A DNA stretch of 64,000 nucleotides from an uncultured Flavobacteriaceae bacterium (GTDB taxonomy: Bacteria > Bacteroidota > Bacteroidia > Flavobacteriales > Flavobacteriaceae). Both the position numbers and the translations under genes were made by a program. The notes beneath the pieces were generated by a model. It saw only the letters and a list, made by a program, of their open reading frames with translations. It ran no database searches and was not told where the DNA came from. This document shows positions 18,761-30,700 of the stretch, in pieces. The stretch lies in assembly GCA_947500385.1 (NCBI GenBank), contig CANMSA010000017.1, positions 62,001-126,000 of the forward strand, given 5' to 3'. Positions within the stretch are counted from its first letter, which is position 1; each line of letters begins with the position of its first letter.

Positions 18761-21700
18761 ATGAAAACCTACTGCAAGTGCCTGCTTTTTGTATTTTTTA
18801 CGCTAACGGCATATACTTTCTACGGGCAAAACCCAATAATCGATTTGGTGAACACTCCCAACAACGATGTGGATGGGGAAGTAACCCTTTGTGCCAATGA
18901 TGGCAGCAATCTTCCAAAAATTTTCCTTTGCGGCGAAAATGACGTTGCACCCTTGACTGTGAACTACCCGGGAGCGGTAGGTATCGACTGGCAACAATTG
19001 GACGAAGGCAGCTGTACCAATTTTGGGGATAACTGTTCCAACAAGAGCCAAACATGCCAGTATACTACGATTACATCGGGAAATAGCTTTTCTGTTGGTG
19101 ATGCCGGAAAATACCGTTTAGTTGTGGATGAGGGAAATGGGGTAAGCACAATCCATTATTTCCACGTGTTTCAGAACAATTTGGAGGTGGAGTATCTAAA
19201 GGCCGATATTGGATGTGAACCTACTGGAAATATTACGATAACCAATTTGGGAAACACCTATGGCTTTCAATTGGTCAATGCTGATACCGACCAGATTCTA
19301 ATACCCTTTAGTGCCGGCAACGGACCGGCCTTTACCATTACTGCCAATGGGAATTACAGGGTAGAGGTGACGCAATTGAATCCCTTGACGGGAAATCCCA
19401 TAGCCAACGGATGTATTTTTAGCACTCCAGACGTTGCCATAGGCACCAGTAATTTTCAGGTACAAGGTTCCGCTACCGAAGCGGACTGTGCTGGCGTTGG
19501 TACGGTAACGGCCGACCTTAGCGGCGGCTCACCCAGCTATACGTATGAGTTGCGATTAAATGACGGCTTGGATGGAGGCCGTGGTACCCTTATTGATGTA
19601 GTGACCAACGTGGCACCCAATTCCTATACCTTTACAGGAGTAGGACAAGGTGAATACGTGGTTGTCGGTATCAATAGTGACGGTTGCGAACAGTCCGACC
19701 TTGCAACGGTAGTTTCCGGCAGCGATAGTACCTTGAGTTTTGAATCCAGGGTATCACAGCATATTACCTGTAAGGAGGGAAATATTCTGGTGGATCCCAG
19801 TGGGGGAAAACCACCCTATCGGTATGCGATATGGCAAAACATCGACGAATCAAACAATGTGGTTACTTCCTATAATTCCCCTTCAGAAATTCCTAGTTCC
19901 GAGTTTCAGACCAGGGAAATTTTTGATATTTTGACCCCGGGCAACTACACTTTTGTAGTGATTGATCGTTTAGGCTGCTTTACCACTTCCAATTCGGTCG
20001 ATATTGAGTTTGTTCCGCCTGCCGAGTTTGCCGATGCCACCATTATAGATCAAATTTGTTTCGGTGATCCTACCGGGTCTATCCGTATGAATTTAATCGA
20101 CGACGGCGGTTACCAACTAACGTATTACCTATTTAATGGGACCATACCGCAACAAAATGTTTTTGATGGGAACTTTGATCTTGCCAATGCCATTGACTTT
20201 AATAGTTCTGGGTATTTTCCTGGCTTGATCGCCGGTGATTATACCATGATCATTAATATGCGAAAGGGCAGCGCGTCCTGCGATTACCCATACTATCATA
20301 CGATAAACGGGCCGCCTTCCGCCTTAGCGGGAGAAGCCATTCTCATTCAACCTTTTAGCTGTTCGCAAACAGGAACGATACGGGCAAACAATTATGGCGG
20401 TGGCATAGCGCCTTATGAGTTTAGCCTGGATGGGGCCAACTGGCAAGCCGATGATATGTTCATCGGTTTGCAGCCTGGGCCCTATACTATTTTTGTACGT
20501 GATGATAGCGGGTGCGTTATTGAGACGAATCCGGTAGAGATTCTCCCAGTGGATGAACCCGATGATTTGGAATTCGCCACAACGCAAATTACCTGTGCAG
20601 ATCCAACCTCAGATCTCACCGTAACGGCCATTGGCGGTACCGCGCCCTTCACCGTACAAATAATTTCGCCAAGCACGCAAGCGCCTACCAGTTTAACGAA
20701 CAATGTGGCCGTGTTCGAAAACTTAGCCCCGAATACCTATATATTGGAAGTAATCGACGTCAATGATTGCTCTTATACCGAAAGCTATACCATTCTTCCG
20801 ATAACGCCCATTGGTGTGGTCGGGAACTTGAATAACAATGTTAGCTGTGATGGGGCAAATGACGGGGCTTTGACCTATACTGTGGCGGGTTTTGATACCA
20901 CCTTCTCCTATGTGGTCGTCAATGGTTCTGGAACTACCATTGATTCTGGCACTGGGGTGAATACCACGACAATTGCCTTGAACAACCTTACCGGCGAAGA
21001 CTATACCATTATCGTAACAGACGATGTTACTACTTGTGAGGCTACGGCCAATGTGCTGATCGGTGCGCCCGCAACTCCCTTATCGGCTACAATTGTGGTT
21101 ACCGATTTAGGATGTACGGCAACCGGAACTAACCCTGGGTCGGTAACTATCAATGCCACTGGGGGATGGGGGAATTATAGTTTTGAACTTACGGATCCTT
21201 TGGGCACTACACAGGGGCCGCAGGCTGTGAATATCTTTTCAGGGCTGACCGATACTTCAGGAACCTATACCGTTACCATTACTGACGGTGGAGGGTGTGA
21301 GACTACGGACACCTTTAGCTTAACGCCTATTGATCTGCCCGTACTCGAATTAGTCCCTAATAACCCATGCTACGATGACATTACCGGACTTACCTTGACC
21401 GCCAACGTGACTTCTGGAGGGGATGGGGATTTTAGATACCGACTCAACGGCGGAGGTTATACCACCAATAATGTGTTTAACGGACTTGCACCGGGTACGT
21501 ACACCGTAGATGTTATTGATGGTAGAAACTGTACCGCAACACAAACTATCACTGTTGACCCTCAAATGAGCGTCTCGGCTACCACCCGGCCGATTGCTGC
21601 CTGTGAGACCAGTACCGATGTCGTAATAACGGCCAGTGGGGGAGACGGGAATTTCGTTTATGCCGTGGTCACCTCTGGTACTACTCCTGCCGCTGGTGAT

Positions 21701-24700
21701 TTTGGAGTTTCCAGTACCATTGCTATCAATATGGCAGGGAACTATGACGTTTATGTCAGGGATAATGGGGGAAATGTGGAATACTGTGAAGCTACCGATG
21801 TGGTAACCATTACCCAGAATCCCACACTTCAGATGAACGTAACCATTGACCCACAGGTTATTCCTTGTGCGGGAACAAACAATGGTTCGATTTCCATCGC
21901 ACCAACAGGCGGTGCGGCCCCATATTTGTTCAGTATTGATGGAGGTACAACTTTTGGAACGCAAAGTACCTTTGTAAACTTGGCTTCCGGTGACTATGCC
22001 ATTGTTGTCTTGGACAACAATGGCTGTGAAGTAAGTGAGATACACAATATCCCAGAAACCTTCACGCTTTCCGCTTCGGCTGCGGTGACCCAGTCGCCGA
22101 CCTGTAATCCCGCCTTAGGTACCGAGGTACGCATCCTAAATGCCCAAGGGGGGACCCAGGCTTACGAATATAGTTTTGATGGTGGAAATACCTATGGAGC
22201 TTCGAACTCGGCATTTTTACAGCCCGGAACCCATTTGTTGTTCCTGAGGGACGCTAATGGGTGTACCTTTGAAATGTCGGTTACTATAGACCCCATTCCA
22301 GATAACCCCACTTTTATACACGATGTCACTTATGACTGTACCGGTCAAGGAACAGTAACCGTAACACCAAGTTCTACCGATTTCGATTATACCTATACTT
22401 TGGATGGTACGCTGAACACGCCTTCGGATTCCAATATTTTTACCGGTGTTGCACCGGGCTTTCATACCGTTACGGTAGATTATCTGCCTTCTACCCCCTT
22501 GGCTCCAAGTGTCTTGTTGAGCGAGACCTTTGGTTCCGGGGCCAATACGGCTATTTCAGAAGTGGATCCAGTGTATTGTTACGAGCCCCAAAACGGTACG
22601 GACAACGGCTGCCCCCATGCCAGTGCCATTAACAGGATCAATGATGGGGAATACTCCGTGACCCAGTCAATTGTTAGTCCGTTCGGTACCTGGATCGACC
22701 CCAATGATCATACAGGAGACACCAATGGACGCTATTTGGCCATGAATGTGGGCGATGTAGCCGGAACTTTGGGAATCATTTATGCCAAACGAAACATTAC
22801 CGTTGTTGCCAACAGGGATATCGATATCTCGCTCTGGGCGATCAATCTGCTTCGACAAGGCACTTCCGGTGCTGACCCTAATGTCCTGATCGAACTGGTT
22901 GATGGATTGGGCAACAGTATAGCGAGCACTACCACCGGTAATATTCCAAAGAGTACTGGACCGGACGATTGGCGCAACTATAGCGTAACACTGAACCCAG
23001 GCGCCAATACTACCTTGGATATTGTAATAAGAACCAACTCCATCGTCATCGGGGGCAACGATATAGCGGTAGATGATATTCAAGCTACCCAGGCCGCCGA
23101 AGATTGCCCACAACAAGAAGTCTTCCAAGTTTTCGTAGAGGACGGTAGGGCCTTGACCGCTACCGTCACTGCACAGATAAACCCGCTTTGTGTGGGCGAT
23201 ACCAATGGTGCGATTACTTTTGAAGTCGAAAACTTTGACGTCACAGGGTTCATTTACTCTACCGATGGCGGAACAACCTTTTCTGCGCCTCAGACCACTT
23301 CACCGGTCACCATCAACAATCTTGCGGCTGGAACCTACGATATTGTAATTCAGGATGCTTCCAATGCGGCCTGTAGTACCTCGCTGACTGTAACACTTAC
23401 CGACCCCGCCCCTCTGGTGACTACGGCAACATTGACACAACAAATGAGCTGTACCAATATGACGGCGATCATTACCGCAGCGGCTACTGGTGGCACTCCG
23501 GGCTATGAATATCAGCTCGAAAACGCCGCAGCTGTGGTGATTACCCCCTTTCAGACCAGTACCACTTTTGCGGTCAATGCTGCAGGTGATTATGTAATAC
23601 GCGCAAGGGATGCAAACGGATGTGAAGATTTGACGGACACGCCAATAACCATAAATGAACCGGAGACCGTGGTGTTTAGTACAACGCCCTCAAATTGTTA
23701 TAGTGGAAATAACGATGCCACCATTCAGGTAGATGTAACCGCGGGTAACGGTAACTATCAGTTTCAAATTGACAATGGACCTTGGATTACGCCAAACCCC
23801 GCAACCGTTACCACCTATACGTTTGGAAGCTTGCCTTCTGGCAGCTATACCATTAACGTCAAAGACGGTTTTGGATGTATTGGGACGGCTGAAATCGTCA
23901 CCATAGACCCTGTCTTGTCCGCTCTTGTAGATGTTACCGAAATAAGCGCGTGCGTGGATGGTGCCATTACCGTAACTGCCTCGGGTGGGGATGGTAACTA
24001 TGTCTATGCCTACGTGCCCACGGGTAACAGTCCGGCCGGAACCTTTGGCGCTAGTAATACCTTTGCCGTTTCAGCGGCCAATAGTGGAACCTACGACGTG
24101 TACGTCCGAGACAACGCAGGGAATACGCCCTACTGCCAATACCTACAGACCGTAACCCTGGATCCCCCCATAGCATTAAGTTTTACGGCGACCCCGGAGG
24201 ACCCACAATGTAACGGCGAAAACGGACAGATTACTGTTGTCGTAACCACTGGTGAATTGCCTTATGATATGGAAGTCAGGGATTTGAACAACGGCGGTGT
24301 AGTAGTGGCTACCTACAACGATCAACTACAGGCTACCCGAACGTTTTATAACTTGGCTCCTGGCAATTACGAAGTGGTCGTTACCGACGGGGACGGTTGC
24401 GCATTGAACCAAGCACCCATTGCCATAAACGATCCGGATCCGCTAACTGCCGACATCAATCCAATATTGCCAGCGGCCTGCGACGATCCCAATGCCTTGA
24501 ACTACGGATTTGAATTTATCAATTATCCCACCACCTTGAACGGCACGCTACAGTTCAGTAACGATGGGGGGCTTAGCTGGTCTACCAATGACACCTTTAT
24601 GGGTCATATTTCTGGAAGTTCGGTATTCCCATCCATCAGAACTGTCGATGCCTTGGGCAATACCTTGTGCCGCTTGGATTTTCCAAGATACATTATTCCA

Positions 24701-27700
24701 TATCCACTGGATGAACTGAACATAACGGTGTTGCCGCAAATTGCGAATTGTGTTGAATTATTGGTATCGGTACAAGGTAGCGAAGGGATACCACCCTATG
24801 AATATACCTATACCGATAATCCTGCCAATTTTGATCCTTTGACAGCTACTTGGGATGGTCCTTTTGTGGCGACTGTGGTACATCAATATACCGGTTTAAT
24901 TCCAGGAAGAACCTACGTTTTTTATGTAAGGGATAGCGCGGGTTGTATTCGCCAAAGCAGTGTAAACGTAAACGATCTGGTTGCCAATCCCTTTGATATC
25001 ACCGGCACTTTTGAGCCTTCTTGTTTCGGGGCCAATGATGGTAGTATTGACTTCACCATTGTAAACAATAGTGGCACCACCTATCCCCAAATGCACTGGG
25101 AGTTCTATGACCTGAATACGGGACTTATCGTACAGCAGAGCCCTGGCAACGTGCCATGGACAGGAACACTTTTGTTTAACAATCTACCTCCTTCGGAATA
25201 TTACGTAGTGGTCACAGGAGTAGATGCCACCAATACGGATCAGTGTGTTACCGGCAGTGAAAACCAATTGATCATTGAACAGCAGGCCATTACCGCCGAC
25301 CTAAGCGGAGAGGATATGACCTGTAGCACCCCTGGATACATCTTTATTGAAAATATTAGCGGCGGAGGAGGGTCCTATACCTTTAACGTAACCGGACCGG
25401 CAGGTTTTACAGCTATTACCGGTACAACGGCCAATCCTATTGAGATTGCGGCAAATTCACCATCAGGTACCTATACCGTACAAGTAGTAGATCAATACGA
25501 TTGTGACTTTACGGATACCGTAGGTCTCGTATTACCGGCAAACCCGACCATAGATAATGTGGCCATCGATAATTGTGCCGACCCTTCAACGGTTACCATT
25601 ACCGCCAGTGGTCCATCGGCAAATTTTGTCTATTCATTGGATGGAGGTGTCACTTATGTAGATAACGGTGGCATTTTTACCAATGTGGCCGCAGGCCCCT
25701 ATACCATTTTTGTCAGAGATGGGAACGGCTGTACCGCAACTGAAAATATTACGGTGCATCCCATACTACAGGGAAGAGCGGAATTGACAAAATTACTGGA
25801 TTGTACGGTCTCCCCCGATGCCGAAATTACGATAGAAGCCCTGCAAGGTTCAGGAGATTATGACATTACCATCAATGACGGTACCGTGGACGTGGTGCCT
25901 AGGACGGCGATGGCTACAAACCCATATGTATTCGCTACGCCCAATGACGGAACCTATACCGTGACGCTTTGGGATAATGATACCGATCCCAATTGTTTTA
26001 GGGAATTGGTTGTGGAAGTACCCGTATTGGTAGAACCTGCGTTTACTCCCGATCCGGTGGATGTCACTTGTTTTGGAGGAAATGACGGTGCCATTATTGT
26101 TAATGAACTTGATTTGGGTATTGGTCCCATCAGCTATGTCCTTACTCCTGCGGTAGACCCCTACAATGTGGCGACAGGAAGGTTCGAAAATCTACCGCAA
26201 GGAACCTATAGCATTACGGCTACTGCAGCTAATAGTTGTTCCAATACGATCAACAATATTGTCGTAGGACAACCGGCACAAATAATGGTGCAAGATCCTG
26301 TTGTGGTGCCCTTTGCATGTAGTGCGGGCAATACCCCCACCAATGCGACCATTATCGTCGATGCCACAACCATCACTGGTGGTAGTGGAACGTATTTGGT
26401 GTATGAGTTTATCAATGATGGAACCGCCGCCGTTGTGCAAAGAGGTACATTGACCACCTATGTGGAAACCGATTTGGCGGGTGGAAACTATACCATCAAT
26501 GTATACGATGACAATGGATGTTTAGGTACCACCACCGCCACGATCGAACCGTATGATCAACTTATCGATGCTACCATCAACGTTACGCCGGTAAGCTGTG
26601 TACCCGGTAATGACGGAGGTTTAGCGGTTACTGTAAATTCTACCTTGGGCAACACTGCCTTGTTCGAATATAGCCTTGATAACGGAGCTACCTATCAGCC
26701 ATCCAATGTCTTCAGTAATCTTACCGCAGGCAACTACCTGGTTACGGTAAGGCATACCGATACCCAATGCATCATCACGGCAAATGCTACCATTGAGGAA
26801 CCCAATACCTTTGAAATAGAAGTTGATGTACAACAGGATGTGGTTTGTTTTGGTACTGATACCGGAGAAGTTACCCTCCAATTCACCGATGCGACCTACG
26901 GTGGCAGTTTTAGCTATACCGTATTCGATATGAACGGTACACCAGCCGATGACACTGATGATATTTCCGTGGCAACAGGATCCGAATCCGTAAATACCAC
27001 CACTGCTGTAATTACCCTTGGTGCCGGTTCTTATCGGGTCGTTGCTATTCAAGATGCCGCTCCACAATGTACTCAGGAAACCGTATTCAGCGTAGGAACG
27101 CCCTCTGCTGCGATTACAGGATTGGCCCGAGAAACCGATATTACCTGTAATCCCGGCAATGATGGTATCATCGAAATCTATGACGTAGAAGGCGGTTGGG
27201 GCGGATATTCGTACTATGTGGGTACAATACCTCCGGTCGATGCCAGTAGTTTTGTGGCTACCCCGAGATTCGAGAACTTGGTTGCAGGTACTTATGAGGC
27301 ATGGGTCATTGACAACAGAGGTTGCCAACAGCTGATCCAGGACAATATCGTGTTGGAAGATACGACACCGATAACCGCTACCCTTCAGGTGAACAGTGAA
27401 AATTGCACAGGTACCGATGGTGAGCTTGAAGTTATCAACATTGTCGGGGGCCAAGGAAGCAATTATACATTGCAACTGATTAAAGATGGTACCGATTTCG
27501 GTGCCCCGCAGACAACAACGCTTTTTAGCGGTCTTGGAGCCGGTTCATATGAAGTGCGTATTACCGATCAATGGGATTGCACGGTAACTATTGGTCCTGA
27601 GGTCTTCTATGAACCTATGGTGGCTACCTATGATATTGTTCAGACCATCGATTGTGATGCTGATGGGGAAATTACCGTTACTGTAACGGGAGGTTCCGGT

Positions 27701-30700
27701 AATTTTGAATACCGTTTACTGCTTCCTGGGGGAACTACACAGACCAATACAACCGGCGTGTTCACCGGCTTGAACCATGCCGGAAATGCCCCTGCGGACT
27801 ATGTGTTCACCATCATAGATCTTGATACAGACCCACAGTGCAGCACGCCCGTGACTGTTACCCTTGATAAGCCTACACCGGTAACCTTATTGACTACTGA
27901 TGGGACCGATTTAAGTTGTCCGGGTGCAGATGATGGTACCATTACCATAAATTTGGAGCCTACTACCGACGGCGTCAACGATAATCCCATTTACATCTTT
28001 ACCATTGAGAATACCACTGTCGGTTCCGCTCCGGTTACACAAGACAATCCCCTTTTCAGCAGTCTTGCCCCAGGTGTTTACGACATTACCGTGACCTCTG
28101 GTAGGGGATGTGAAGCCACCGATCAGGTAGAGATTCTTTCTCCTGTGCCTTTGGATGCGGCCATTACCGATGTGGTACCGTTCTCCTGTGATATGGATAA
28201 TGCTATTCAGATGGCCCAGATCGAAGTGACCATTACTACCGGTACCGGTACTCCCGACTACTATTATAGCGTAAACAATAGTCCGTTCTTGCCGACCAAT
28301 GGCGAGGTATTCGTACATACCGTTACCACCGATGGTGCTTATGACATCGTTGTCAGGGACGCCAATGGCTGTTTGTTTGCCTTGCCGACACAGAATATTG
28401 ATCCGCTTCCTCAGATCGTATTGAGTATTGCGGAAGGCACTACGGACTGTACCTTAGGACAAGAAATTACGATTACCTCTACGGGTCATGCCACTAATCC
28501 TTCCGTAGACCTTTCGTTTGAGGTGTTGGAGACCGGCACGGTTCAAAACAACACCACCACCGGTATTGAGACTTTTTACGTATTGGATTCCGGACAGTAT
28601 ACCATACAGGTCACTGATAACACTACAGGCTGTTACGAATTCATTAACTATACGGTACCGACCAGGCCCGATTGGGATGTGGCCATTACCGCAAGTACCC
28701 CAGTCCTTTGTTTTGGAGATGCCAACAGCACCTTGGAGGTTACGTTTACCGGATACTCCGGAGTGTATGACTATGAGGTGTTCAATGAAGATGGCACTGC
28801 TGCAGTGGCAAGGGTCAACGGCGAAACCATCCATCCGCTCACTATAGTGAATATGCCGGCCGGCAACTACTTTGTACGTGTTTGGCCAACGGAGTATCCC
28901 TATTGCGAGGATAAGGAAACCTTGGTTGAAACTATAGTTTCCCCAGATGCCGAACTCTTGCCGGTGACCAACTCCGAATTGCAGGCGGGTTGTACCAATG
29001 ACCTGGGCGAGATTAGTGTTGTTCCGGAAGGAGGTTATGCGCCATACGATATTGTGTTGACCCATAGTGGGGGCCAACAATATACGGCTACCGACGTGTT
29101 CTCAGAAGTCTTTATCGGTTTGCCCTCAGGAAGTTACACTATTATGGTAACAGATGCCGAAGGTTGTGTCTGGAATGGAGCGGAGACGGTTGACCCGACT
29201 CCACCGATTTCGGCTTCGGCAACAGGTACGGCACCGATTTGCTTTACCGACCCAGATGGAACAATAGAGGTTACGGCAACCGGAGGTTCTGGTAGTTACA
29301 ACTACTTTATCAACTACTACGATCCAACGGGAAGTACCATTGAGTTCACCCCCGAGGTACCGCAACGAGCCAATGAGTTCAACAATCTTGGTGAAGGATA
29401 TTACAGTATTACCGTTGTCGACAATTTAGGCTGTACCGATACCACCAACATTGTTCACCTAGATGGTCCTGATCAGCTTATAGCCGAAATTGCCCTGGTC
29501 ACGCCCATGACCTGTGTTGACCCGGCCGTGGTTACCGTTACGGCAACGGGCGGTACTGCACCTTACGAATATTTCAACACGACCACTAGCGCATGGGAAC
29601 CGTTCAATCAACTTAGTGGAGCGGGACAGCACAGTATCAATGTGGCGACTTCGGGAACATATTACGCGCAGATTCGAGATGCCAATGGCTGTGAGGCCAT
29701 AACGCAAGTCCCTGTGGTGGTACCCATGGTGCCCCCGGTACAATTGCGTATCGATTATGCCAGTGAATCGGTGACCTGTGCCGACGATATGACGGCTTCG
29801 ATCTATGCCTCGGCTATTGGAGGAATAGGCCAGTACACCTACGAACTGGTATTAGGGGGAGCGGTAGTGGCTACACAGACCCAGCCCGATGCCGTGTTTG
29901 AGAATATTGCACCAGGAGCGTATACTGTTCGGGTGACCAGTGAAGGTGGATGTCCTCCCGATGAGCTTCCGGTATCTATAGCCAATCCGGCTCCATTGAT
30001 CTTTACCTATGACGTGCAGGATGTAAGCTGTACCGATGAGGAAGATGGTGCCATTACCCTTATGTTGGCCGGTGGCGGTGGCGGGTATCAGTTTGCCATA
30101 TCACCTAATCTTAATCAGTTCTTTGATGAGGATCTAGACCAAGGGCTACCAGCAGGACAGTATCGCTTTGAAGATCTAACACCAGGTACGTATACCTTAA
30201 TTGCGCAGGATCTTAACGGTTGTTTCTTTGTGGAGGAATTGACTATTGCGAACCCTACACCGATTGCAATCAGTTTGGACAACGTGGTTCCCGAGGCCTG
30301 TGTTGGCGATGCCAACGGATTCGCAACCATAAGCATTAGTGGTGGTACGCCCCCATACCGTACGGCCTTTAACTCGAACGAAGCCGCAGATTTTACGGAT
30401 CTAGGAGACAACATCACCTTCAACGGCTTGCCCCAAGGTACTTACTTTGTTTTTGTCAGGGATGCCAACGATTGTGAAATGAATAGTATCGTTGAGGTAG
30501 AAGGTGGGGTAAATCTAAATGCTACCGTAATCCCGATTTACAAGTGTACGGCCAATGTTCCGACGAATTATTTGGAAATAGTTTTTGAGGACCCCACCGT
30601 ATTGGGCGATGTCATGTACGCCCTAGACCTTGCCGATCCAAATGATACTTCCGGAATGCGATTGGATGCGAATTTTACCAACCTAACGCCGGGCCCCCAT

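Noticed and set aside
21350-29743. Long minus-strand frames inside the giant surface-protein gene
   Set aside because: They are shadows caused by repetitive codon use; none has a domain or ribosome site.
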